Shown: positions 34,345 through 43,568, counted from the stretch's first letter. The stretch is DNA of 64,000 nucleotides from CAVRUZ01 sp963724495 (GCA_963724495.1 CAVRUZ010000002.1:248001-312000); one strand, 5' to 3'. Numbers and translations: made by a program. Notes: a model not told the origin generated them from the letters alone.

Positions 34345-35504
34345 TCGGCGGCAGCGAGGGCCTGGTCCAGATCGGCCCACAGGTCCTCGACGTTCTCGAT
34401 CCCCACCGACAGTCGCACCAGTGACTCGTCGACGCTCGAGCTCTCGGCCGGCCACCTGCGCCGACGCTCCAGCGTGGACTCCACGCCGCCGAGACTGGTC
34501 GCGGGCACCCAGAGCCGCACGGCACCGCAGAGGGCGTCGGCGCCCGCCTGGCCACCGGCGAGTTCCACGCACACGATGGTCCCGAACCCATGGAGGAGTC
34601 GCGACGCGCGCTCGTGACCCGGGTCGGAGACCAGCCCCGGGTAGCGGACGCGCGTCACTGCCGGGTGGTCGGCGAGCCGTTCGGCCAGCAGGTAGGCGTT
34701 CTCGCTCGCCCGGTCGCGACGCACGGCCAGGGTTCGCAGACCACGGGTCGCCAGGAACACGTCGAACGGCGAGGGAGTGGCACCGCGCAACCGGCGATGG
34801 GTTTCCAGGGCGGCGAACATCTCGTCGTCGGAGGTGACCGCGACGCCGAGCAGCACATCGCTGTGACCGGACAGGAGTTTCGTCGCCGAGTGCACGACGA
34901 CATCAGCGCCGTGGTCGAGTGGTTGCTGCCCGAGCGGTGTGGCGAAGGTGTTGTCCACCACGGTCACCACGCCCAGATCTCGTGCTCCTGCACACAGGGC
35001 CGGGATGTCGGCGATCTGCAGTCCGGGATTGGTGGGCGACTCGATCCACAGTGCCGCGATCTCGTCGGCGCCGTCGGCGACCACGGAGAGCACCGCTTCG
35101 GTGTCGGCGATATCCACCGGGCGACCGCGATCCCCGAGCAGGGTGACGGTGCCCGAGTAGGCCTGGTCCGGAACCACCACCGTGCTGCGATCACCTTTCC
35201 CGCAACGGGTGGTGGCGACATCGAGCGCGGCGCTGACGGCGGCCATGCCGGAGGAGAAGGCGAGTGCACGGCCGTGCTCGAGTGCGCCGACGACGTCCTC
35301 GAAGGCCGTCCAGGTGGGGTTGGACCACCGTCCGTACTCGAACGTCCCGTCCGCCACGTAGGTGGACGCCAGGGTGATCGGCTCCGACAGCGGCGCGCCA
35401 GGAACATGCGCCGGTCGTCCGCGGACCACGAGGCGGGTGTCTCGATGCAAACCGTCCGGGCGGAGTGGGTCGGTCACGTGCTGCTCCTCGGGTCGTCCAG
35501 CCAT
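34341..35504 (-). CDS. Cys/Met-metabolism PLP-dependent enzyme (cystathionine gamma-synthase/lyase type)
   Basis: 387 residues. Fold type I PLP enzyme of the trans-sulfuration family: TFEYGRWSNPTWTAFEDVVGALE near residue 50, SSGMAAVSAAL, the PLP-binding Asp in VTVVDNTFATP, the Schiff-base Lys in VVHSATKLLSGHSD near residue 205, and LWVPATSLGGVESTLERR near 330. It could be a cystathionine gamma-synthase or gamma-lyase; the two are not separable by eye. The position between plsC and ddl is conserved in actinobacteria. A GTG nine codons in is an alternative start. Confidence 0.88.
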   Translation of the reverse strand: MAGRPEEQHVTDPLRPDGLHRDTRLVVRGRPAHVPGAPLSEPITLASTYVADGTFEYGRWSNPTWTAFEDVVGALEHGRALAFSSGMAAVSAALDVATTRCGKGDRSTVVVPDQAYSGTVTLLGDRGRPVDIADTEAVLSVVADGADEIAALWIESPTNPGLQIADIPALCAGARDLGVVTVVDNTFATPLGQQPLDHGADVVVHSATKLLSGHSDVLLGVAVTSDDEMFAALETHRRLRGATPSPFDVFLATRGLRTLAVRRDRASENAYLLAERLADHPAVTRVRYPGLVSDPGHERASRLLHGFGTIVCVELAGGQAGADALCGAVRLWVPATSLGGVESTLERRRRWPAESSSVDESLVRLSVGIENVEDLWADLDQALAAAD

Positions 35505-35597
35505 GTTCGAGTGCAGTCTTGCCCGTCACCGGCAGCGCCCGGGCAACGCGCCCGCGAAGACCGGGCCGGAACCATCCAGCCCCGCTAGGGTTCCCGC

Positions 35598-36719
35598 GTG
35601 GTCGACGGTCGGGACAAGATCCGCGTCGCCGTCGTCTTCGGCGGCCGGTCGTCGGAACATGCAGTGTCGTGCTCCACCGCGGCGAGCGTCCTCAGCTCAC
35701 TCGACCGCGACCGCTACGAGGTGATCCCCGTCGGTATCACCACCGAGGGCGCATGGGTGCTCCAGCCCGACGAGCCAGAGCGGTTCCGGCTGGCAGCAGG
35801 CCACCGGCCCGAGGTCGATGCCGGATCCGCGGCGGTGGTGCTGCGCACCGACCCGACCCGACGCGACCTGGTGTCGCTGGCTGCGCCGTCGCCCGGCGCG
35901 TCGCTGTCGGGTGTGGACGTGGTGTTCCCGGTCCTGCACGGCCCGTTCGGCGAGGACGGAACCATTCAGGGACTGCTGGAGATGGCCGGCATTCCCTACG
36001 TCGGTGCCGGAGTGCTCTCGTCGGCAGTGTCGATGGACAAGAGCTACACGAAAGTCATCCTGGGCGCCGCGGGGCTGCCGGTCCTGCCGTACACGTCGTT
36101 CCGGGTGCGTGACTGGGAACGGGATCAGGCCGCAGTCACCGAATCCGTCACCTCGCTTGGGTATCCGGTGTTCGTGAAGCCGGCCAGGGGTGGCTCGAGC
36201 CTCGGGATCTCCAAGGTGGACGACGTCGATGATCTCGCCGCGGCTGTCGCCCACGCGGCCGCGCACGACCCCAAGATCATCGTGGACGCGGGCGTCGAGA
36301 ACGGGCGCGAGCTCGAGGTCGGCGTGCTCGGCGGACTCGACGGCCAGCCGGAGTGCAGCCCGATCGCCGAGATCGAACTCGGTGACGGTGTCGACTTCTA
36401 CGACTTCGACACCAAGTACCTGGCCTCTGAGGAGCAGGTCCGACTGACGCTGCCCGCCGACATCCCTAGCGCGGTTGCGGAGCGGATCACCGAGCTTGCC
36501 CTCGCGGCCTTCGGCGTCCTCGATGTCGAAGGCCTTGCCCGGGTGGACTTCTTCCTGACCGGCCGGGGAGAAGTGCTGATCAACGAGGTCAACACGATGC
36601 CCGGCTTCACTCCGATGTCGATGTTCCCGCGGATGTGGCTCGAGGCCGGGATGGACTACCCGCACCTGCTGGACCGCCTCATCGGGCTCGCCGTGCAGCG
36701 GGGTGCCGGCCTGCGCTGA
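35598..36719 (+). CDS. ddl: D-alanine--D-alanine ligase
   Basis: 373 residues, GTG start. ATP-grasp ligase that makes the D-Ala-D-Ala dipeptide for peptidoglycan. Blocks visible: VFGGRSSEHAVSCSTAASV at the N-terminus, VLHGPFGEDGTIQGLLEMAGIPYVG near 115, FVKPARGGSSLGISKV near 195, and the metal site with EVNTMPGFTPMSMFPRMW near 335. The ligand-loop sequence (YDFDTKYL) is of the D-Ala type rather than D-lactate (KY and similar around residue 270). The 3' end overlaps the convergent DUF3515 frame by 64 bases. Confidence 0.95.
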   Translation: MVDGRDKIRVAVVFGGRSSEHAVSCSTAASVLSSLDRDRYEVIPVGITTEGAWVLQPDEPERFRLAAGHRPEVDAGSAAVVLRTDPTRRDLVSLAAPSPGASLSGVDVVFPVLHGPFGEDGTIQGLLEMAGIPYVGAGVLSSAVSMDKSYTKVILGAAGLPVLPYTSFRVRDWERDQAAVTESVTSLGYPVFVKPARGGSSLGISKVDDVDDLAAAVAHAAAHDPKIIVDAGVENGRELEVGVLGGLDGQPECSPIAEIELGDGVDFYDFDTKYLASEEQVRLTLPADIPSAVAERITELALAAFGVLDVEGLARVDFFLTGRGEVLINEVNTMPGFTPMSMFPRMWLEAGMDYPHLLDRLIGLAVQRGAGLR

Positions 36720-37360
36720 CCTGCCCCTGACCGACGTGCCGAATCTGACGCCAGTTCGGGATCGGGCTTGGTGCGCACGCTCAGCAACATGGGTCGATCG
36801 AAACTGGAGGTCGATCTCGCACGTGTACTGGCGTCTGAGTGCAGCCGGGCGAGCCCGACCTGCTGCGGTTCAGCCGGCGTTCGGGACAGCCCGGGATGGC
36901 GCAACTGCCGCTCGAGCTCCGACGACAACGTGGACAGCCACTGCGCCTCCGGCGCGTACGTCGAGGGCACCGTCACCTCGATCCGCGGGGTCGACCACCG
37001 GCTGGTGAAACGCACCCCACGCTCCTGTGGCTCCGCGTACCAGCCGACGCCGTTGACGTCGAGGCAGGTGGCGGTCGGGTCGTAGCCCGGGGGATCGGGA
37101 ACGCCGCAGCGCAGCACGACAGCCGGATCACCCCAGGCGCGCACCAGCGACGAGCTGGGGTCGACCACCCGCTGATCGAGCGTGTCGAGGCGGACAGGCA
37201 GAACGTCGACGACCGCTGGGCACGGTGTCGTGTCGGCTCCAATGGGAGGAGTGACCCGAACATCGGGCGTTCCCATGCAGGCCGTCACGGTCAGCAGCAC
37301 GGCCAGCGCTGCCACCGTCATCCGGCTGGCCGTGTGCGTCAGCCGCCCGGCTGCCGGCAC
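36656..37360 (-). CDS. DUF3515 family lipoprotein
   Basis: Up to 234 residues. A hydrophobic segment with lipobox (LLTVTAC) is followed by a DUF3515 domain: CPAVVDVLPVRLD, SSSLVRAWGDPAVVLRCGVP, TCLDVNGVGWYAEP, STPRIEVTVPSTYAPEAQW. The family is a conserved actinobacterial neighbour of ddl and thiL with no known function. The last 60 or so residues look unlike the family and overlap ddl; a -1 or +2 shift near 36885 would give a stop at about 36864, so the end may be affected by a frameshift. The start could be the GTG at 37360 or the ATG at 37321. Confidence 0.8.
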   Translation of the reverse strand: MPAAGRLTHTASRMTVAALAVLLTVTACMGTPDVRVTPPIGADTTPCPAVVDVLPVRLDTLDQRVVDPSSSLVRAWGDPAVVLRCGVPDPPGYDPTATCLDVNGVGWYAEPQERGVRFTSRWSTPRIEVTVPSTYAPEAQWLSTLSSELERQLRHPGLSRTPAEPQQVGLARLHSDASTRARSTSSFDRPMLLSVRTKPDPELASDSARRSGAGQRRPAPRCTASPMRRSSRCG

Positions 37361-37368
37361 AGGTCCGG

Positions 37369-37605
37369 TCAGAGGTTGACGACGGGGCAGGTCAGCGTTC
37401 GGGTGATGCCGGGAACGCCCTGGACCTGCGCGACGACCATCCGGCCGAGGTTGTCGACGTTGTCGGCCTCCGCGCGGACGATGACGTCATAGGGTCCGGT
37501 GACGTCCTCCGCCGACACCACACCTGGGATCGCGTTCACCTGGCCGGCGACCTCCGCGGCGCGGCCGACCTCGGTCTGGATCAGGATGTAGGCCTTGACC
37601 GACAT
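37369..37605 (-). CDS. Stand-alone Lrp/AsnC ligand-binding domain protein
   Basis: 78 residues, a complete RAM (regulation of amino acid metabolism) domain without DNA-binding helix: KAYILIQTEVGRAAEVAGQV, AEDVTGPYDVIVRAEADN and GITRTLTCPVV. Such small proteins form decamers or assemble with full Lrp proteins and bind amino acids. It is conserved between DUF3515 and thiL in actinobacteria. Divergent from thiL with 128 bases between. Confidence 0.9.
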   Translation of the reverse strand: MSVKAYILIQTEVGRAAEVAGQVNAIPGVVSAEDVTGPYDVIVRAEADNVDNLGRMVVAQVQGVPGITRTLTCPVVNL

Positions 37606-37733
37606 GGCACCTCCACGGTGGACGGGACCGGGCGCCCGCCCAGCCGAACCACCGTAGCCGAACATCGGTGCTGGACCGGAAGCCCGCTCCAGCAGCGCTG
37701 GACCAGCAGGAATCGACCTGACCGAGGGGCACG

Positions 37734-38681
37734 ATGGAACGCACGCTTGCAGACCTGGGCGAGTTCGGCCTGATCGCCTCCGTGACGGCTGGGCTCCCGC
37801 CGTTGCCCGACGCCTGGGTCGGGCCCGGCGATGACGCCGCGGTGCTGCGGCTCGCGGGCGGCGACCTGGTGGCGACGTGCGACCTCCTCGTGGAGAACCG
37901 GCACTTCCGTCGGTCCTGGTCGTCGGCCGCCGACGTCGGGCACAAGGCGGCCGCGCAGAGCCTTGCCGACGTTGCCGCGATGGGAGCCGAACCGCTGGCC
38001 CTCCTGGTGGCCTTCGGTGCACCTGGCGACCTCAGCGCTGCCTGGGCGCAGGAATGCCAGGCCGGGCTGAACGAGGAGGCAACACAGGCCGGGGCGTTCG
38101 TCGTCGGAGGTGACGTGGTGTCCGCAGACTCGATCGTGTTGTCGGTCACCGCGCTCGGCCGGGCCACCGACGCCGGTCTGGTGCTGAGGTCGGGTGCCAA
38201 GGCCGGCGACGTCGTCGCGCTGAGCGGACCCACCGGGATGTCGGCAGCCGGCCTCGCGGTCCTCGGTCGTGGCTTCACTGCTCCGCGGCTTGCCGTCAAC
38301 GCCCACCGCCGGCCGACGCCGGATTACGCCGCCGGCCCGCTCGCGGCCCGCTCGGGCGCGCATGCCCTGATCGACGTGAGCGACGGCCTGCTCGCCGACC
38401 TGGGTCACGTGGCGTCGGCCTCAGGCGTGGTCATCGACCTGGACCCCAAGCTGCTGCCGATTCCCGAAGCAGTGCAGGCCGTCTCAGCTGCTCTCGGCCG
38501 GGCCGACCCGCTGGCCATGGTGCTCACCGGCGGCGAGGACCATGCACTGGCCGGTTGCTTCGAGCGCACCGATGTCCCGGCAGGCTGGGTGGTCGTCGGC
38601 ACTGTCGAGGCGGGTGAGCCGGCCGTGACCGTCGCGGGCGATCCCTACGGCGGCGACCAGGGCCATGATCACTTCCGCTGA
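37734..38681 (+). CDS. thiL: Thiamine-monophosphate kinase
   Basis: 315 residues. The PurM-like ATP-binding fold shows GPGDDAAVLRL near residue 30, the metal motif TCDLLVENRHFRRSWSSAAD with VGHKAAAQSLADVAAMGAEP, VSDGLLADLGHVA near residue 215 and TGGEDHALAGCF near 265. ThiL phosphorylates thiamine monophosphate to the cofactor thiamine diphosphate. No TPP riboswitch is visible upstream. A small unknown gene follows after 27 bases. Confidence 0.94.
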   Translation: MERTLADLGEFGLIASVTAGLPPLPDAWVGPGDDAAVLRLAGGDLVATCDLLVENRHFRRSWSSAADVGHKAAAQSLADVAAMGAEPLALLVAFGAPGDLSAAWAQECQAGLNEEATQAGAFVVGGDVVSADSIVLSVTALGRATDAGLVLRSGAKAGDVVALSGPTGMSAAGLAVLGRGFTAPRLAVNAHRRPTPDYAAGPLAARSGAHALIDVSDGLLADLGHVASASGVVIDLDPKLLPIPEAVQAVSAALGRADPLAMVLTGGEDHALAGCFERTDVPAGWVVVGTVEAGEPAVTVAGDPYGGDQGHDHFR

Positions 38682-38708
38682 CACCAGCTCTCATGGAATG
38701 AGCACGGC

Positions 38709-39191
38709 GTGACGCGCCACCGGTTCCACGGTGACCCGACCAGGTTCGGGGTCATGGCCGAGTTCGTCGCCGACCGCTACGGGCGCGACGTCCGTTACAT
38801 CGCCGATGTCGCTGGTGGGCAGGGAATGCTGGCGCGACTGCTCACCAAGAAGCACGGCTACGAGTGCGAGGTGGTCGACCCTCGCCAGTGGGTGCTGCGC
38901 GGTGTGCGGCACGAGGTGACCACGTTCGACGCGAGCTCGGCGACCTACTACGACCTGCTGATCGGCCTGCACTGTGACGAGGCCCTGCGCGAGCTGGCGC
39001 GCTCCGCGCTGGTCCGTCCGACGGTCGTGGTGCCGTGTTGCAACTTCTGGTCCGAGGACAAGCTCGGCCGGGAGGAACTGCTCCAGGCCCTCGAGACCTT
39101 CTACACGGAGGCCGCTGTGGAGCACGAACGGGTCACGTTCGCCTTTTCCGGCCCCAAGAACATCGGGATCGTGACCGCACCGCCCGGCTAG
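38709..39191 (+). CDS. Conserved hypothetical protein with a Rossmann/SAM-methyltransferase-like start
   Basis: 160 residues, GTG start. RYIADVAGGQGMLARLLTKK resembles SAM-binding motif I (D-x-GGxG), and CEVVDPRQ could be the acidic motif II. A block VVVPCCNFWSEDKLGREELLQAL has an unusual Cys pair and is reminiscent of the PCC motif region in some rRNA/protein methyltransferase relatives. I do not recognise the family. It is followed by a PhyH-type dioxygenase gene 94 bases later. Confidence 0.7.
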   Translation: MTRHRFHGDPTRFGVMAEFVADRYGRDVRYIADVAGGQGMLARLLTKKHGYECEVVDPRQWVLRGVRHEVTTFDASSATYYDLLIGLHCDEALRELARSALVRPTVVVPCCNFWSEDKLGREELLQALETFYTEAAVEHERVTFAFSGPKNIGIVTAPPG

Positions 39192-39285
39192 GGTTTTGCG
39201 CACTCCCACCTATGCGCAGCAGGGTCGACGACGCCCCGGCCGCGTGCACGAGCCTGCTGTTTCGCACCACGATCGAAGGACGGTT

Positions 39286-40105
39286 ATGCGCATTCAGATC
39301 AGCCCGGCCGAGTACGACAGCCACAAGATGACCGACGAGCACGTCGCGCAGGCCGTCGGGGCCATCGAGGAGGACGGCTTCGTCGTCCTCGGTGGCGTGG
39401 TCGGTCACGACGCGCTCGACGCGATCAAACCAAAGCTCGAAGAGGACACCGCCGAACTGCTGCGACGCGGGAACTGGGGTGGCGCGGGGCGGGTCCCCGG
39501 GCACCTGCAGCAGTCGATGCCGCGCTCGGCCAAGTACATCCACGGTGACATCGTCACGAACCCGCTGATCATCCAGGTCACGGCCGCGGTGCTCGGTGAG
39601 GGCGTGCACAACCACTTCTACAACGGCAACACCAACATGCCGGGCAGCCAGACCCAGCCGCTGCATCGCGACACGCGGGCACCTGTGGCCGGGGATCCTG
39701 CACCCGACGACGTCGATCGTCATCAACATCTCGCCGGTCGACGTGGACGAGTCCAACGGGGCGACCGAGATCTGGCCGGGCACGCACATGGTCGCGGGTG
39801 GCAACCCGGTCACCGCCGAGGAGGAGGAGGCGCGCAGGGACGTGGTGCCGCCGGTCCGCGCCGCCAGCCAGAAGGGCGACGCCGTGCTCCGTGACATCCG
39901 GATGTGGCACCGCGGCGTGCCGAACCCGGGCTCGGAGGGCAGGCACATGATCGGGATGGTGCACAGCAAGTGGTTCTACTTCCGCGGAACGACGATCCCG
40001 GTAGCCGCCGACGCCGTGCACTGCTTCGACGACGACGTGCTCACCACCAGGGTCGAGGTCGTCCCGGACGACTACGACTACCTGACGGAATTCATCCGGC
40101 CCTGA
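39286..40105 (+). pseudogene. Phytanoyl-CoA dioxygenase (PhyH) family protein, single frameshift
   Basis: From the ATG at 39286, residues read VAQAVGAIEEDGFVVLGGVV through QTQPLHRD in one frame, then GHLWPGILHPTTSIVINISP through MWHRGVPNPGSEGRHMIGMVH to a TGA at 40103-40105 in another. Removing one base near 39676 joins them into about 272 residues. The Fe(II)/2-oxoglutarate site is HxD in LHRD(T)G, the second His in MWHRGVP and a 2-oxoglutarate Arg after it. This could be a real recent break or a sequence error. Substrate unknown. Confidence 0.8.
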
Positions 40106-40145
40106 GCCGGTGGCGGGACTAGTCATCCCGCGAACGTGGACGGAA

Positions 40146-40179
40146 GAGGCCGGTCACCGAAAGAACGGTGACCGGCCTC
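40146..40179. terminator. 13-bp perfect hairpin between PhyH and rpmB
   Basis: GAGGCCGGTCACC (40146-40158) and GGTGACCGGCCTC (40167-40179) flank an 8-base loop (GAAAGAAC). It lies between two convergent genes, 41 bases after PhyH and 40 bases after the rpmB stop, so it could serve both strands. No T tract. Confidence 0.65.
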
Positions 40180-40218
40180 GACCGGTGCTGAGGGGCTGGA
40201 GCGCGCTCCAGCGGGGCC

Positions 40219-40404
40219 CTATCGAGTGACTTTGCCCGCCTTGATGCAGGTGGTGCAGACGTTGAGCCGCTTCGGCGTTCCCTGGACGGTGGCGCGGACC
40301 CGCTGGATGTTGGGGTCGAACCGGCGACGGGTGCGCTTGCGCGACCACGGGACGTTGTTGCCGAAGCCGGGGTGCTTGCCACACAGATCGCAGACGGCAG
40401 CCAT
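40219..40404 (-). CDS. rpmB: 50S ribosomal protein L28
   Basis: 61 residues. AAVCDLCGKHPGFGNNVPWSRKR gives the N-terminal L28 sequence, and LNVCTTCIKAGKVTR ends it; the two CxxC pairs make this the zinc-binding (C+) paralogue. FDPNIQRVRATVQGTPKR is the conserved middle. L28 is part of the large subunit near the E site. Divergent from recG with 190 bases between, as in other actinobacteria. Confidence 0.97.
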   Translation of the reverse strand: MAAVCDLCGKHPGFGNNVPWSRKRTRRRFDPNIQRVRATVQGTPKRLNVCTTCIKAGKVTR

Positions 40405-40594
40405 GGGTGGATCTCCTGCAGATGATCGGAACCGGAAGTTCGTCGGGCGCGGCCTGCGCCCTGACGCGCCGCACGCCGCAGCATGCGGCAGGGCAACCAC
40501 GCGAGGATAGCCCAGCGCGTCGGCGACCGCCGAATCCTCCGGCACGACGCACAGCCCGGTGGGCGGTGTCCGCCCGCCTCGATAGCCTCGCGCC

Positions 40595-42901
40595 GTGAAC
40601 CCGCTGTTGGAGCCGATCGACGTGCTGCTCGGTCCCAGCGCGGGCAGGCTCCAGAAGGCCTGGCCCGACGTCGTGACCGTCGGCGACCTCCTGCTCAAGT
40701 TCCCCAAGGACTACCACGCCCGCGGCGAGCTGTCCGGTCGCGACCTGCTCACCGTCGGCGAGTTCGCCACTGTGGTCGGCCGGGTGGCCGGGATCGACGT
40801 GCGACCCATGCGCAAGCCTCGCAAGGGTGACGTGTCCACCGTGAAGATCGACATCGAGGGTCGGCAGCTGACCGCGACGTTCTTCAACCAGGGGAGGTGG
40901 ATCAAGGGCAAGCTGCCGATCGGCACCCTGTGGATGTTCAGCGGGATGGTCGAGATGTTCCGCGACCAGCTCCAGCTCCAGCACCCCGAAGTGGAGGCGG
41001 TGCAGGGCGGGCAAGCACTGCCTGTCGACGGCAAGCCGTTGACAGAGGAAGAGCAGCGGGAGCTGGCCCGGCTGGCACCGAGCGTGCAGGCCTCGCCCTT
41101 CATCCGGATCTACCCGCCGGCCACCATCCGCACGAGGAACTCGACGAAGGTGGCGCTCGGCAACAACGCGCTGTCGCTCGCGATCACCACGTTGCTGTCC
41201 CCGCTCGACGAGGTCCCGGATCCGATCCCGCGGTCGATCCTCGAACGGCACGGGATGCCCGACCTGCTCACCGCACTGCGGTTGATCCATCACCCGCAGA
41301 AGGCCGGGGACTGGGAGCTCGGCCGTCGTCGCTTCCCCTTCGCCGAGGCGGTCACCCTGCAGACCCTGCTGGCGCAGCGACGCCGCCGGGTGCGCGAGAT
41401 CGGAGCCGTGCCGAGGCCGCGTGTCGACGGTGGTGGCCTCCTTGCGGACTTCGACGCGCTCCTGCCGTTCCGCCTGACCAGGGGACAGGAGGCCGTCAGC
41501 GAGCAGGTCTTCGCCGATCTCGCCCGGCCTGAGCCGATGGGCCGGCTGCTGCAGGGTGACGTGGGTTCGGGCAAGACCGTGGTCGCCCTCCGGGCCATGC
41601 TCGCCGTCGTCGACGCCGGGGGGCAGGCGGTCCTGCTCGCCCCGACGGAGGTGCTGGCCGGACAGCACGCCCGCCTGGTCCGGTCGCTCCTCGGCCCGCT
41701 CGGCCGGGCCGGTGAACTCGACGCGCCCGAGCACGCCACCCGCGTCGCCCTGCTCACCGGGTCGCTGCCACAGGCGGCGCGACGCCAGGCTCTGCTCGAC
41801 ATCGCCTCGGGTGCCGCGGGCATCGTCATCGGGACCCACGCACTCCTGCAGGAGAACGTCGACTTCGCCGAGCTCGCACTCGTGGTCGTCGACGAACAGC
41901 ACCGGTTCGGGGTGGAACAGCGGGCAGCCCTGCAGGCCAAGGCAAGCTCCGCGACAACCGACCGCCAGGTCCTGGCTCACCTGCTGGTGATGACCGCGAC
42001 GCCGATCCCGCGCACGATCGCGATGACCGTGTTCGGTGACCTCGACATCAGCACGCTCCGGGAACTGCCGGCCGGGCGGCAGCCGATCGCCACCACTGTC
42101 GTGCCGGCCGCGAAGCCCCGTTGGGTGGAGCGGGCGTGGGAGCGGGTGGCCGAGGAGATCCGGTCCGGGCGCCAGGCTTACGTCGTCTGCCCGCGGATCG
42201 GCGGTGCTGCTGCCGACGACGACGTGGCCGCCCGCGACGGCGGGTCCGCCCCTGACCTCCCCGAGGACGTGGATCCCGACCCGGCCGAGGGCTGGACGAT
42301 CACCGATGTACTGCCCGTCCTGCAGTCCAAGCCGGTGCTCGAGGGAGTGCGGATCGCGGCCCTCCACGGCCGGATGCCGGCCGAGGAGAAGGACGCCACG
42401 ATGCGTGCCTTCGCCGCTGGGGAGATCGACCTGCTGCTGGCCACCACCGTGATCGAGGTCGGTGTCGACGTCGCGAACGCCACCGTGATGCTGATCATGG
42501 GCGCCGACCGGTTCGGGCTGTCCCAGCTGCACCAGCTGCGAGGCCGGGTGGGCCGCGGTGACCATGCGGGCTTGTGCCTGTTGCTGACCGGCCTCGACGA
42601 GGACGAGGAGGCCGTCGATCGGCTCCACCAGCTCGCCGCCACCGACGACGGGTTCGACGTCGCGGAGATCGACCTGCGCGCTCGCGAGGAAGGGAATGTG
42701 CTGGGTCAGAGCCAGCACGGGAAGTCCAGGAACCTCCGCTACCTCAGCGTGATCAACGACATGGACATCCTCGAGGCGACGCGGATGGACGCCTTCGGGC
42801 TGGTCGAGGACGACCCGCGGCTGACCGCCTATCCGCTGCTCGCCGAGGCGTGTCTGCTGCTCGATGCCGAGAGCGAGGGCTCGTTCCTTGACAAGGCCTG
42901 A
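40595..42901 (+). CDS. recG: ATP-dependent DNA helicase RecG
   Basis: 768 residues, GTG start. The N-terminal wedge (OB) domain precedes superfamily 2 helicase motifs: Walker A LLQGDVGSGKTVVALRAML near residue 320, TGS, the DEQH box VVVDEQHRFGVEQRAAL near 430, TATPIPRT, AALHGRMPAEEKDATM, and TTVIEVGVDVANATVM followed by QLHQLRGRVGRGDH. An insertion-like segment of about 35 residues (GAAADDDVAARDGG) is in a variable loop. RecG remodels stalled replication forks and Holliday junctions. rsmD follows after 19 bases. Confidence 0.96.
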   Translation: MNPLLEPIDVLLGPSAGRLQKAWPDVVTVGDLLLKFPKDYHARGELSGRDLLTVGEFATVVGRVAGIDVRPMRKPRKGDVSTVKIDIEGRQLTATFFNQGRWIKGKLPIGTLWMFSGMVEMFRDQLQLQHPEVEAVQGGQALPVDGKPLTEEEQRELARLAPSVQASPFIRIYPPATIRTRNSTKVALGNNALSLAITTLLSPLDEVPDPIPRSILERHGMPDLLTALRLIHHPQKAGDWELGRRRFPFAEAVTLQTLLAQRRRRVREIGAVPRPRVDGGGLLADFDALLPFRLTRGQEAVSEQVFADLARPEPMGRLLQGDVGSGKTVVALRAMLAVVDAGGQAVLLAPTEVLAGQHARLVRSLLGPLGRAGELDAPEHATRVALLTGSLPQAARRQALLDIASGAAGIVIGTHALLQENVDFAELALVVVDEQHRFGVEQRAALQAKASSATTDRQVLAHLLVMTATPIPRTIAMTVFGDLDISTLRELPAGRQPIATTVVPAAKPRWVERAWERVAEEIRSGRQAYVVCPRIGGAAADDDVAARDGGSAPDLPEDVDPDPAEGWTITDVLPVLQSKPVLEGVRIAALHGRMPAEEKDATMRAFAAGEIDLLLATTVIEVGVDVANATVMLIMGADRFGLSQLHQLRGRVGRGDHAGLCLLLTGLDEDEEAVDRLHQLAATDDGFDVAEIDLRAREEGNVLGQSQHGKSRNLRYLSVINDMDILEATRMDAFGLVEDDPRLTAYPLLAEACLLLDAESEGSFLDKA

Positions 42902-42920
42902 GCCCGGGCTGGTCTGAGCG

Positions 42921-43526
42921 GTGCGCATCGTCGGTGGTGCGGCACGCGGCCGCAGGCTGGCCGTGCCCCGTGCGGGCACCCGGCCGACGGCAGACGCTGT
43001 CCGCGAGGCCCTGTTCGCAGCGCTGACGGCCAGGTGGTCGGCCCTTGACGGCCTCAGCGTGCTCGACCTGTACGCGGGGTCCGGCGCGATGGGTCTGGAG
43101 GCGGTCTCGCGCGGTGCGCGGACTCTGCTCGCGGTCGAGTCCGACCGGGCCGCCGCCACAGTCATCCGCACCAACAGCCTCGCGGTTGCACCACCCGAGG
43201 CCGACGTGTCGATCCGGCGGCAGCGGGTGGAAGCGGTGCTCGCGGGCCAGCCGCCGTCGTCCTTCGATCTCGTGATCGCCGACCCGCCCTATGCCGACGC
43301 GGTCGCGGCAGCCGCTCGCGTCCTGCCGTTGCTCGTGACCGGTGGCTGGCTGGGCGCCGAGGCCGCGGTGGTCTGGGAGCAGTCGTCTCGGGCCGACGCT
43401 CCACACTGGCCGGACGCCCTTCATCCGTGGCCGGTGCGCACGTACGGCGAGACGGCCGTGCACGTCGCGATCTTCTCGGCCGACGACCCGGCTCCGCACG
43501 AGGACGGCACCGTAGCGGCGCGGTAG
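42921..43526 (+). CDS. rsmD: 16S rRNA (guanine(966)-N(2))-methyltransferase
   Basis: 201 residues, GTG start, RsmD family. It opens RIVGGAARGRRLAVPRAGTRPTADAVREALF, has SAM motif I LDLYAGSGAMGLEAVSRGA, and the catalytic NPPY-type motif as DPPYADAV near residue 122. It methylates G966 of 16S rRNA in 30S assembly. recG-rsmD-coaD is a conserved order and the spacings suggest one operon. Confidence 0.95.
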   Translation: MRIVGGAARGRRLAVPRAGTRPTADAVREALFAALTARWSALDGLSVLDLYAGSGAMGLEAVSRGARTLLAVESDRAAATVIRTNSLAVAPPEADVSIRRQRVEAVLAGQPPSSFDLVIADPPYADAVAAAARVLPLLVTGGWLGAEAAVVWEQSSRADAPHWPDALHPWPVRTYGETAVHVAIFSADDPAPHEDGTVAAR

Positions 43527-43568
43527 CGTCGCGGCACGTGCCCTTCGACTCGTGAGGGGGTGGGCTGC

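Noticed and set aside
37606..37733. TPP riboswitch ahead of thiL
   Set aside because: The conserved CTGAGA and related elements of the TPP aptamer are not found in this spacer.
40154..43174. A 1006-codon open frame on the minus strand opposite recG
   Set aside because: It mirrors recG, whose motifs are complete on the other strand, and contains His/Gln/Arg-rich sequence typical of antisense frames in GC-rich DNA.
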